Shown here piece by piece: positions 16,290-23,944 of a stretch of DNA of 64,000 nucleotides. The translations under genes and the position numbers were made by a program. The stretch comes from JACRLV01 sp045863555 (GTDB lineage: Bacteria > Planctomycetota > Phycisphaerae > UBA1845 > Fen-1342), in NCBI GenBank assembly GCA_045863555.1, contig BTUU01000015.1, positions 92,060 through 156,059 of the forward strand, in the 5' to 3' direction. Numbering within the stretch: position 1 is the stretch's first letter; each line of letters opens with the position of its first letter. Under the pieces are notes generated by a model that was not told where the DNA came from, searched no databases, and was given only the letters and a program-made list of their open reading frames with translations.

Positions 16290-17033
16290 ATGGAGATCAG
16301 CCCGGACGAGATCGTTTACTGGCAGTCCGGCTTCGTGAAGCTGAATGCGACGATCGTCTACACCTGGCTCGGCATGGCCGTCATCACGCTTATTGCCTGG
16401 CGCGTGACGCGCAATCTCGCATCGCAGAAGCGCACGAACATGCGCCATTTTCTCGAAACCGTCGTTGACCTGATCCGCCGCCAGGTGCAGGAAATCAGCG
16501 GCCAGGATCCGCGCCGCTACCTGCCGTTCATCGGTACGCTCTATCTCTTCATCGCCGTCTTCAACTTCTTCGCCTTCCTGCCGGCCTACCACCCGCCCAC
16601 CGGCTCGCTTTCGACGACCGCGGCCCTGGCGATGTGCACGTTCGTCGCGGTCCCGTTCTACAGCATCTCGACGCTCGGGCTGCGCGGATACCTGAAACAC
16701 TACGCCGAACCGACCGCGCTCATGCTCCCGTTCCACATCCTGAGCGACGTTTCGCGCACCATCGCCCTGGCCGTGCGACTCTTCGGCAACGTCATGAGCG
16801 GCACGCTCGCGGTCGCGATCCTGCTCTATATCGCCCCGTTCGTGTTCCCGATCCTCATGCAGTCGCTCGAACTGCTCATCGGCCAGGTCCAGGCCTACAT
16901 CTTCGCGGTGCTCAGCACCGTGTACATCGCCGCGGCATCACAGGTCCAGCACCGCCGCGGTGCAGGGACCGCCGGCCCGGCTTCCGCAAGCCCCGCCGCC
17001 GCGCCGCCGAAAGGAGACGATCACCATGGATAG
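16290..17033 (+). CDS. atpB: N-type ATP synthase a subunit
   Basis: Stator a subunit of the membrane sector, 247 residues and five or six helices. The essential Arg is at 163 in IALAVRLFGNVMSG, and LLIGQVQAYIFAVLSTVYI is the conserved last helix. The C-terminal Pro/Ala tail ending HHG is unusual but harmless. It lies 3 bp after atpR and overlaps atpE by 8 bp, consistent with one polycistronic mRNA. Confidence 0.94.
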   Translation: MEISPDEIVYWQSGFVKLNATIVYTWLGMAVITLIAWRVTRNLASQKRTNMRHFLETVVDLIRRQVQEISGQDPRRYLPFIGTLYLFIAVFNFFAFLPAYHPPTGSLSTTAALAMCTFVAVPFYSISTLGLRGYLKHYAEPTALMLPFHILSDVSRTIALAVRLFGNVMSGTLAVAILLYIAPFVFPILMQSLELLIGQVQAYIFAVLSTVYIAAASQVQHRRGAGTAGPASASPAAAPPKGDDHHG

Positions 17034-17310
17034 CATCACCCAGATCGGCCTCGGTTCGCTCGTCGCCGCCGCCGCGACCATCGCGATCGGCACGATCGCC
17101 CCGGCCATCGCCCAGGCGCGGGCCATCTCCCGCGCCCTCGGCGCGATTGCCCAGCAGCCCGACGAGGCCAGCACGATCACGCGCACGCTCTTCGTCGGCC
17201 TCGCCATGATCGAGTCGCTCGCGATCTACTGCTTCGTGGTCTCGATGATCCTGGTTTTCGCGAACCCGTTCTGGCGGTACGTCCTCGGACAGGCCGCGGC
17301 AGGACACTGA
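17026..17310 (+). CDS. atpE: N-type ATP synthase c subunit with Na+-site residues
   Basis: Rotor c subunit, 94 residues, a two-helix hairpin. The ion site reads Gln30 in APAIAQA on helix 1, and Glu63, Ser64 and Tyr68 in MIESLAIY on helix 2. These match, two positions earlier, Gln32/Glu65/Ser66/Tyr70 of the Ilyobacter tartaricus Na+ ring. Thr67 of that ring is Leu65 here. The start is the ATG after AAGGAGA. Na+ coupling is inferred from these residues and the operon type. Confidence 0.94.
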   Translation: MDSITQIGLGSLVAAAATIAIGTIAPAIAQARAISRALGAIAQQPDEASTITRTLFVGLAMIESLAIYCFVVSMILVFANPFWRYVLGQAAAGH

Positions 17311-17311
17311 A

Positions 17312-18103
17312 ATGTCAATCGACTGGTTCACATTCGCCGCGCAGGTCGTGAACTTCCTGATCCTGGCGGCCCTGCTCTGGCGATTCCTCTTCCGACCGAT
17401 CGTAAAGGTCATGAACGAGCGCGAGCGCGACATCGCCGCCAGCCTCGAAACCGCGGCCGAGAAAGTTCGCCTGGCCGGGCAGCAGGCTGCCGAGCTCGAA
17501 ACCCGGCGGGCCGAATTCGACGCCCAGCGCCGCCGCCTCCTCGCCGAAGCCGAAGCGCAGGCGGCGGCGGCGGGGCAGCGCCTCCGCGACGAAGCCCGGA
17601 TCGAGATCGAGGGCCACCAGCAGCGCTGGCTCGACGCCTTCGAGCAGCGCAAGGCTGCCCTCGCCGTCGAATTTCGTCGCCAGCTCTCCGAGCTCATCTG
17701 TTCCGCCACGCGCAGCGCCCTGACCGATCTCGCCTCCCAGGAGCTCGAATCGAGCATGATCGACCGCTTCCTGGTTCGCCTCGACCAGCTCGAACCCGGT
17801 CAGGTTCGCCAGATGCGCGAATCCGCCGCCCATCCCGTCGACGGCCTGACCGTCCGGACCGCGTTCGACCTTCGACCCGAGCTGCGGACCCGCCTCGATC
17901 GACGCCTGCACGAACTGCTTCCCGACGCCCCGGCGGCGAAATTCGAGCGGAGTCCCGAAGGCGTCTGCGGCATCGAACTCAGCGCCGGCGACCGCCGCCT
18001 CGCGTGGAACGTCGACGCCTTCCTTGAGCACTTGCGGACCGATCTCGACGCGGCGGAACCGGCGGGGGAAGCGCACACGCTGGAAACGGCGAGGTCCGAA
18101 TGA
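17312..18103 (+). CDS. atpF: N-type ATP synthase b subunit with C-terminal delta-like extension
   Basis: 263 residues, longer than an ordinary b subunit. One membrane helix (about 6-28) is followed by a long charged coiled coil (about 30-140) forming the peripheral stalk. Residues about 150-263 resemble a delta-type region (LTVRTAFDLRPELRTRL, then CGIELSAGDRRLAWNVD). N-ATPase operons lack a separate delta gene, and this extension replaces it. It starts one base after the atpE stop and overlaps atpA by ATGA. Confidence 0.92.
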   Translation: MSIDWFTFAAQVVNFLILAALLWRFLFRPIVKVMNERERDIAASLETAAEKVRLAGQQAAELETRRAEFDAQRRRLLAEAEAQAAAAGQRLRDEARIEIEGHQQRWLDAFEQRKAALAVEFRRQLSELICSATRSALTDLASQELESSMIDRFLVRLDQLEPGQVRQMRESAAHPVDGLTVRTAFDLRPELRTRLDRRLHELLPDAPAAKFERSPEGVCGIELSAGDRRLAWNVDAFLEHLRTDLDAAEPAGEAHTLETARSE

Positions 18104-19668
18104 CTCCGCAGGCAGACGAAACCCTCGCGCTCGTCGAACGCACGCTGGCCGACGCCCGTGCGACTCTCAATCGCCGCCGCGTCGAACTGGCGATCGACGA
18201 GATCGGCACCGTCGAGCACATCGGCCGTCAGATCGCCCTGATCAAGGGCCTGCCCAGTGTCGCTGCCGACGAAATCGTCCGCTTCCCGGGCGATCATCTC
18301 GGATTCGCCTGCAACCTCGATCCGGAGTACGTCGGCGTCGTGATGCTCGACGAAGATCCGGGCATCGCCGCCGGCGCGCGTGTCCGCCGAACCGGCCGCG
18401 TGCTCGATGTTCCCGTCGGCGAGGCTCTCCTCGGACGCATCGTCGATCCGCTGGGCCGGCCGCTCGACCGGCAAGGTCCCGTGCTTGCGGCCGAACGGCT
18501 TGAAGTCGAACGCGAGTCGCCTCCGCTGATGTCGCGTGCTCCTGTGACCGCGCCGCTCCAGACCGGCCTGAAGGTCGTTGACGCCCTCATCCCGATCGGT
18601 CGCGGGCAGCGCGAGTTGATTCTGGGCGACCGCCAGACCGGAAAAACCGCCATCGCTGTCGACACGATCATCAATCAGCGCGGCCGCGGCGTCATCTGCA
18701 TCTACTGCGCCGTCGGCCAGCAGAGTGCCTCCGTCGCCCGGGTCATCGAGCAGCTCACGGCTCACGATGCGCTCGATTACACGATCGTCATCGTCGCCGG
18801 CGGCGAGGATGCGGCCGGCCTTCAGTACATCGCTCCTTATGCCGCAACCTCCATGGGCGAGTATTTCCGCGATCGCGGACGCGACGTGCTCATTGTCTTC
18901 GACGACCTGACGCGTCACGCCCGCGCCTACCGCGAACTCTCGCTGTTGCTGCGCCGGCCGCCCGGCCGCGAGGCATTCCCCGGCGACGTGTTCTACATCC
19001 ACTCGCGGCTTCTCGAACGCGCGACGCACCTGCGCCCGGAGCGCGGCGGAGGATCTCTCACCGCGCTGCCCATCTGCGAGACCGAAGCGCAGGACATCTC
19101 CGCGTACATCTCGACCAACCTGATTTCAATCACGGACGGCCAGATCTTCCTGACGCCCACGCTCCAGCACAAAGGCATCCTGCCGGCCGTCGACGTCGGC
19201 CGGTCGGTCTCGCGCGTCGGCGGCAAAGCGCAGCTCTCCGCGTACCGCAGCGTCGCCGCCGATCTCCGCCTCAGCTACGCCCAATTCGAGGAGCTGGAGG
19301 CATTCTCGCGCTTCGGCACGCGCCTTGACCCGCACACCCGCGCGCTGCTTGAGCGCGGCCGCCGCGTCCGCGAGGTCCTCCGCCAGCCGCAGCTCGCGCC
19401 TCTCCGGGCAGCCGAACAGATCGCGGCCCTGCTCGCCCTGAATGTCGGCCTCTTCGACGCGCTGCCGGTCGAGAGCGTCAGCGCGGCCGAGGCGGCGGTG
19501 CGTTCTGCCGTCCTCCAGCGCCTCGCGCCGCTGTGCGATCGAATCGAAAACGGGGCGGCCCTTACGGATGCCGACCGTGAAGAGCTGCTCCGCGTCTCGC
19601 GTGAGAGCCTGCCGGCCGTGTCACCGGCCGCGCCGCCGATAGAGGGCCCAGCCGATGCCGGCGCTTGA
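18100..19668 (+). CDS. atpA: N-type ATP synthase alpha subunit
   Basis: F1 alpha subunit, 522 residues. The P-loop is GDRQTGKT at 176-183, with RGVICIYCAVGQQSASVARV, VFDDLTRHARAYRELSLLL and the alpha signature PAVDVGRSVSRVG. It starts at the ATGA overlap with atpF and overlaps atpG by 14 bp, so the whole operon is tightly coupled. It contributes the regulatory nucleotide sites alternating with beta. Confidence 0.96.
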   Translation: MTPQADETLALVERTLADARATLNRRRVELAIDEIGTVEHIGRQIALIKGLPSVAADEIVRFPGDHLGFACNLDPEYVGVVMLDEDPGIAAGARVRRTGRVLDVPVGEALLGRIVDPLGRPLDRQGPVLAAERLEVERESPPLMSRAPVTAPLQTGLKVVDALIPIGRGQRELILGDRQTGKTAIAVDTIINQRGRGVICIYCAVGQQSASVARVIEQLTAHDALDYTIVIVAGGEDAAGLQYIAPYAATSMGEYFRDRGRDVLIVFDDLTRHARAYRELSLLLRRPPGREAFPGDVFYIHSRLLERATHLRPERGGGSLTALPICETEAQDISAYISTNLISITDGQIFLTPTLQHKGILPAVDVGRSVSRVGGKAQLSAYRSVAADLRLSYAQFEELEAFSRFGTRLDPHTRALLERGRRVREVLRQPQLAPLRAAEQIAALLALNVGLFDALPVESVSAAEAAVRSAVLQRLAPLCDRIENGAALTDADREELLRVSRESLPAVSPAAPPIEGPADAGA

Positions 19669-20536
19669 CGCACTCCGCCGCCACATGGACGTCGTGACCC
19701 GCCTGCGCTCGGTCGTGCGAACGATGAAGCTCCTCGCGGCCGCTGGAATCCGCCAGTACGAGCAGGCGACCAGCGCCCTCGGTGAATACGAGCGCACGAT
19801 CGAAATGGGCCTCCAGATTGCGATGCAGAGCCCGCATCGGCCGAGAATCCGCCCCGCCGCCGCGTCCTCGGCACCCCTCGGCCTGGTCGCATTCGGCTCG
19901 GACCAGGGTCTCTGCGGCGCCTTTAACGACGAAGTCGCCCGGCGCGTGGAGCGCATCGCCCGGCAGCGCCGCCGCGCGCCCCTCGCGCAACTGCTGGCCG
20001 TCGGCGAGCGCTGCGCCGTCCGGCTCAGGTCGCGCGGCATCGACGTTGCGGATGTCATGCACCTCCCCGCGTCGATCGCAGCCATCGCCTCGCTCGTTCA
20101 GGACATTGCGGCCCGGATCGAGCACTGGGAGACCTCCCTCGGCGTCGGCCGCGTCCTGCTCGTGCACCATCGCTGCGAAGAAGCCCGCAGCCTGCTCGCC
20201 GTCGTGCAGTTGCTGCCCCTCGACCCCGCGTGGCTGCGTCAGCTCGCCGCCCGTCCCTGGCCGACGCGCGTCATCCCGATGTTCCGCGGCGACTGGCGGC
20301 CGCTCTTCCACGCCCTCGCCCGCCAGCATATCTGGGTGTCGCTCTTCCGCGCGGTCGCGGAGTCGCAGGCGGCCGAGAACGTCAGCCGACTGCGCGCCAT
20401 GCAGGCCGCGGAAAAGAACGTCGAGGAGCGCCTCGCCGGCGTCCAGCGCAGCTACTTCCGCCAGCGCCAGGATGCGATTACCGAGGAACTGATGGACGTC
20501 GTCGTCGGCTGTGAGGCCCTTGGAATCGAGGCGTGA
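19655..20536 (+). CDS. atpG: N-type ATP synthase gamma subunit
   Basis: Central-shaft gamma subunit, 293 residues. The N-terminal helix (LRRHMDVVTRLRSVVRTMK) and the C-terminal helix ending QDAITEELMDVVVGCEAL form the rotating coiled coil. The Rossmann-like middle carries FGSDQGLCGAFNDEV. It is divergent from ordinary gamma subunits, as N-ATPase gammas are. It ends the operon. No clear terminator follows before citrate synthase. Confidence 0.93.
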   Translation: MPALDALRRHMDVVTRLRSVVRTMKLLAAAGIRQYEQATSALGEYERTIEMGLQIAMQSPHRPRIRPAAASSAPLGLVAFGSDQGLCGAFNDEVARRVERIARQRRRAPLAQLLAVGERCAVRLRSRGIDVADVMHLPASIAAIASLVQDIAARIEHWETSLGVGRVLLVHHRCEEARSLLAVVQLLPLDPAWLRQLAARPWPTRVIPMFRGDWRPLFHALARQHIWVSLFRAVAESQAAENVSRLRAMQAAEKNVEERLAGVQRSYFRQRQDAITEELMDVVVGCEALGIEA

Positions 20537-20615
20537 TCGGTCCGGAGCGACGCAACACCGTCGATGTCGATCGGCCGCTCCCGGATGCACACCCGAATCA
20601 TCGACATTTCTGCGG

Positions 20616-20643
20616 CTGACTCCCCCGTCTCGACCGCTATCAT
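20616..20643 (+). promoter_or_regulatory. Probable promoter of citrate synthase
   Basis: CTGACT (20616-20621) and TATCAT (20638-20643) are spaced by 16 bp, giving a short leader to the ATG at 20676. The 139 bp between atpG and citrate synthase otherwise hold only the strong ribosome site GGAGG at 20663-20667. Confidence 0.45.
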
Positions 20644-20675
20644 CCGCTACACTTCGCAAACTGGAGGTCATGCAC

Positions 20676-21803
20676 ATGGCACAGCCCGTTGAGCAGCTTT
20701 ATCGTCCCGGCCTGGAAGGCATCATCGCCGGCGAGACCGAAATCTCCGCCGTCAAGCAGGACAGCCTCATGTATCGCGGCTACGCGATCGAGGAACTGGC
20801 CGAGCACAGCAATTTCGAAGAGGTTGCGTACCTGCTTTTCTACGGTGAGCTGCCGACGGCGTCGCAACTGGCGCAATATCGCGCACTTCTCGACAAATAC
20901 CGCGCACTGCCGCGCGAGGTCATCGAGACGATCCGCCTGATGCCCAAGAGCGCCCCGGGGATGGATGTCTGCCGTACGGCCATCTCCATGGCCGCCCATT
21001 TCTGCCCGATCAAGGGTGACGACAAGCCGGCCCTGATCGCGAAGGCCACCCGCGTCCTCGCGATCGTCCCGACCATCATCGGCGCCCGGATGCACTTCCT
21101 TGCCGGCAAGACGCCGGTGGAGCCAAAACCGGGTCTCACCCACGCCGCCCAGACGCTCTGGCTGGCCTTCGGCACGGAGCCCAAGGCGCTCGACGCCCGC
21201 ATCCTCGACCTGACGCTGATCCTCTATGCCGAGCACGAGTTCAACGCGTCGACATTCGCCAACCGCGTCACCGCCAGCACGCTCAGCGATCTCTATTCCG
21301 GCATGGTCACCGGCGTCGGCACGCTCAAGGGCCCGCTCCACGGCGGCGCGAACGAGGAGACGATGCACCTCATCAACCGCTTCAAGAGCGGCGACGAGGC
21401 CCGCAAGTGGGCCGACGACGCACTCGCCAAAAAGGAGAAGGTCGTCGGCTTCGGCCACCGCGTCTACAAGAACGGCGACCACCGCTCGTGGATCCTGGAA
21501 AAGGAACTCGCCAAGCTCGCGAAGACGCACGCCGAGGGCTGGCGCATGGACGTGTACTACGCGATCCAGAAGGTCATGCACGAGCAGCGGAAGATCTACA
21601 TGAACGTCGATTACCCGTGCGGCCTGACGTATTACTACATGGGCCTGCCGATCGACATCTACACGCCGCTCTTCGTCGCCTCGCGCGTCAGCGGCTGGGC
21701 GGCCCACTTCATCGAGCAGTACACGAACAACCGCATCATCCGCCCGCTGAGTCGCTACACGGGGCCGGCGGAGCGGAAGTATGTGGAGATCGGGAAGCGA
21801 TAA
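20676..21803 (+). CDS. gltA: Citrate synthase
   Basis: Condenses acetyl-CoA and oxaloacetate to citrate, the entry step of the TCA cycle. 375 residues, the short form typical of many Gram-positives and archaea. Conserved elements: DSLMYRGYAIEELAEHSNFE, GTLKGPLHGGANEETM, VGFGHRVYKNGDHR and MNVDYPCG, which supply the active-site His and Asp residues. I chose the second ATG (MAQPVEQ), 8 bp after GGAGG. The ATG two codons earlier is too close to the ribosome site. It may also use 2-methylcitrate substrates, which sequence alone cannot exclude. Confidence 0.95.
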   Translation: MAQPVEQLYRPGLEGIIAGETEISAVKQDSLMYRGYAIEELAEHSNFEEVAYLLFYGELPTASQLAQYRALLDKYRALPREVIETIRLMPKSAPGMDVCRTAISMAAHFCPIKGDDKPALIAKATRVLAIVPTIIGARMHFLAGKTPVEPKPGLTHAAQTLWLAFGTEPKALDARILDLTLILYAEHEFNASTFANRVTASTLSDLYSGMVTGVGTLKGPLHGGANEETMHLINRFKSGDEARKWADDALAKKEKVVGFGHRVYKNGDHRSWILEKELAKLAKTHAEGWRMDVYYAIQKVMHEQRKIYMNVDYPCGLTYYYMGLPIDIYTPLFVASRVSGWAAHFIEQYTNNRIIRPLSRYTGPAERKYVEIGKR

Positions 21804-21860
21804 AAGGCCGCTACGGATAAGGCAACATCCTTGTTAGAATAGGCGGATCGAGGTGGTATC

Positions 21861-22319
21861 ATGGTCGTCACGGGGATACTTGAGCCGAAGCGAGGAGCCG
21901 ACGTGGGACGCGTCATCGTACGGGTTCTTGTAAGGAACTACGGCGACATGCAGCGAGCCGAGCGAGGTGAGATTCCCGCAGAGCAGGTTCGCACTGTCGA
22001 AGTCGACGCCCTCGTCGATACTGGCGCTACGTTTCTCTGTCTGCCCAAATCGCTGGTCGATCAGCTTGGGCTTTCGTTCGTAATGAACAAGGAATCGCGG
22101 ACTGTCGCGGGACCGATCACCCTCGGCATCTATGCTCCGGCCTGGATCGAGGCGCAAGGGCGGTATTGCATTACGCAAGTGCTTGCCATCCCCGAGGGCC
22201 GCCAGACGCTCCTCGGCCAGATTCCATTGGAAATGATGGACTGGTGGGTAGACGTGAAGAACCAGCGGCTGGCCGGCAACCCCGAGCATGGCGGCGAGTG
22301 GATGGCGGAGATTTACTGA
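21861..22319 (+). CDS. Retropepsin-like clan AA aspartic protease
   Basis: 152 residues. The central motif VDALVDTGATFLCLPKSLV has the DTGA active-site triad of single-domain, dimeric retropepsin-like proteases. LLGQIPLEMMDWWVD near the end is the usual second conserved element. Small bacterial members are common in planctomycetes and cyanobacteria, often near toxin-antitoxin genes, and their targets are unknown. The ATG has GAGGTG upstream. A GTG at 21903 with its own AGGAG is an alternative start. Confidence 0.75.
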   Translation: MVVTGILEPKRGADVGRVIVRVLVRNYGDMQRAERGEIPAEQVRTVEVDALVDTGATFLCLPKSLVDQLGLSFVMNKESRTVAGPITLGIYAPAWIEAQGRYCITQVLAIPEGRQTLLGQIPLEMMDWWVDVKNQRLAGNPEHGGEWMAEIY

Positions 22320-22345
22320 CGCCGCCACAGCAGACAACTCGACTC

Positions 22346-23107
22346 GTGGCAGGCGGATCGATACGGGCGGCGAATCACTCACCAGACCTTGGCACAGAGG
22401 AACGGCTCACGCGCTCAATTCACTGCAGGTCCTGCGGCTATTGCCTGAATCACGTCGACTCCGGCAACTGCCCCGAGTGCGGTCAATCGTTCACGCGCGG
22501 CGATCGAGAAACAACGTACTCCCTTGACTCACGGCGCAGTCCGGGTCGGTCCCCCGGAAGAGCACTCAATGCCACCGCTGTGATCGCCGGCTGCCTGATC
22601 CTCGGCTACCTTCCTCCGCCGCTGCTCCCCAACGTCCTCATACTCGACCTCCTTGCCGGCCTCGTCCTCATCGGCGCGGGGCTTCGTTGGCTCTGGCTTC
22701 TCACCGCCGCGTTTTATCGACGTGCTTGTCGACCGCCTTACGAGCCGGCCGAACGGTTTGCGGTTCGCAAATGGACTCTCGTGCCGATCTCGATCGCCGC
22801 CGTATGCGTCGTCGCGGCCACCAACCTCGTCCCCGCCGTCCCGTTCTTCCTTTGTCAAACCGAGTTTGACCGTTTCGCGGATCTCGAACGTGCGAATCCA
22901 GGCTCCGTTCGCGACTACCAGCGAGTCGGGATCTACTTCGTCACTGATGTATGCGTAACAGGATCGGGCGTGTCCTTCAGAATCGACAGCGGTCACGGAT
23001 TCCAGGAAACCGGATTTCTCCGGAGCGGTAGCCCACCTTTAACGTCTCAGGAATTCGAGACGGTTCATCTCTTTGGCCGTTGGTACGTCTGGAGCCTGTC
23101 GTTCTGA
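22346..23107 (+). CDS. Zinc-ribbon membrane protein
   Basis: 253 residues from a GTG start, just after the protease gene. The N-terminus carries a zinc ribbon, CRSCGYCLNHVDSGNCPECG. Two hydrophobic hairpins follow (about 72-110 and 140-165), then a soluble tail of about 80 residues. Function unknown. This is one of four proteins in the window sharing the ribbon, a lineage signature of planctomycetes in my experience of such genomes. The start is uncertain because the frame stays open upstream over the protease gene. Confidence 0.65.
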   Translation: MAGGSIRAANHSPDLGTEERLTRSIHCRSCGYCLNHVDSGNCPECGQSFTRGDRETTYSLDSRRSPGRSPGRALNATAVIAGCLILGYLPPPLLPNVLILDLLAGLVLIGAGLRWLWLLTAAFYRRACRPPYEPAERFAVRKWTLVPISIAAVCVVAATNLVPAVPFFLCQTEFDRFADLERANPGSVRDYQRVGIYFVTDVCVTGSGVSFRIDSGHGFQETGFLRSGSPPLTSQEFETVHLFGRWYVWSLSF

Positions 23108-23205
23108 GGCGGCCGCTCATGTCAACCGCCGGCAGCTGGCCCTCGAATCGGCGCGTCGACGTCGGGTCCGGAAACCAACGAGCGCCGATTCCGTGATCAT
23201 GGACG

Positions 23206-23247
23206 TTGCTGCCCGCAGTGTAATACGCTACACTCACTCTGTATTAC
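23206..23247 (+). promoter_or_regulatory. Promoter and palindromic operator of the VapBC-type operon
   Basis: A -35 box TTGCTG (23206-23211) and a -10 box TACACT (23229-23234) are spaced by 17 bp. An inverted repeat GTAATAC (23220-23226) / GTATTAC (23241-23247) brackets the -10 box with centres 21 bp apart, two helical turns. This is the layout expected for autorepression by a ribbon-helix-helix antitoxin. The operon start follows at 23259. Confidence 0.65.
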
Positions 23248-23258
23248 GGAGGCCGGCG

Positions 23259-23525
23259 ATGCACAGCGTTCGATTGGACGAAAGACTCGAAGCCCTGCTT
23301 GAAGAGGCCGTCGAACGGACCGGCATGTCCGCGTCGGAGATCATCCGCCGCGGCGTGCGTAGGGAGTGCGACAATCTGCTCTCGCGTCCCCGCCAGACGC
23401 TGCGCGACTCGCTTGCCCCGTTCATCGGCAGCCTGAGCGGCCCGCCGAAGAAGGGTTGGAAGTGGTCGGCCCGGGATTCGAGCAAGGCATTTACGGCCGG
23501 CCTGCGTCGGAAGAAGCGTCGATGA
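23259..23525 (+). CDS. Ribbon-helix-helix antitoxin (VapB-like)
   Basis: 88 residues. The N-terminal ribbon-helix-helix is clear: strand MHSVRLDERL, then LLEEAVERTGMSASEIIRRGVR. The basic C-terminal half probably wraps and neutralises the toxin. The ATG follows GGAGG at a good distance. Its stop overlaps the toxin start (ATGA), the usual antitoxin-first arrangement. It should bind the palindrome in its own promoter. Confidence 0.85.
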   Translation: MHSVRLDERLEALLEEAVERTGMSASEIIRRGVRRECDNLLSRPRQTLRDSLAPFIGSLSGPPKKGWKWSARDSSKAFTAGLRRKKRR

Positions 23526-23929
23526 CGCTCGTCGACGCCGGGCCGTTGATTGCCCTGCTGGCCCGGCGTGACAAGGACCACAAGCGCTGTCTGGAGTGGA
23601 TCGACAAGCTCGATTCGCCGCTCGTCACGACCCTCGCCCTGTTGACGGAGGTGATGTACTTTCTGGGCGGGGCGTTCGGTTGGCACGGCCAGAACCAGCT
23701 TTGGGGCATGATCGCGGAGAATCGGGTCGAACTCGCGGAGATCGATTATGACGCCTTGCGCCGCTGCTGCGAGTTGATGGAGAAGTACGCCGATGTCCCA
23801 ATGGACTTCGCCGACGCGACGCTCGTTGCGCTCGCGGAGCAACTCGATACTCGGCAGATTTTCACCCTCGATCGCCATTTCCGCATTTACCGCTTCCGCG
23901 GCCGGCGGAACTTCGACGTAGTTCCCTGA
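23522..23929 (+). CDS. PIN-domain toxin (VapC-like)
   Basis: 135-residue PIN ribonuclease. Acidic metal-binding residues are in place: Asp5 (MTLVDAGPLIAL), Glu43 (LLTEVMYFL), Asp95/Asp98 (MDFADATLVALAE) and Asp117 (FTLDRHF). Such toxins cleave tRNA or rRNA when released from their antitoxin. It is coupled to the ribbon-helix-helix gene by a 4-bp overlap. All catalytic residues are intact, so it should be active. Confidence 0.87.
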   Translation: MTLVDAGPLIALLARRDKDHKRCLEWIDKLDSPLVTTLALLTEVMYFLGGAFGWHGQNQLWGMIAENRVELAEIDYDALRRCCELMEKYADVPMDFADATLVALAEQLDTRQIFTLDRHFRIYRFRGRRNFDVVP

Positions 23930-23944
23930 AGGCGGAGCAGCACC

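Noticed and set aside
17312..18103. Missing ATP synthase delta subunit as evidence of a broken operon
   Set aside because: N-ATPase operons have no delta gene. The long atpF product carries a delta-like C-terminal region.
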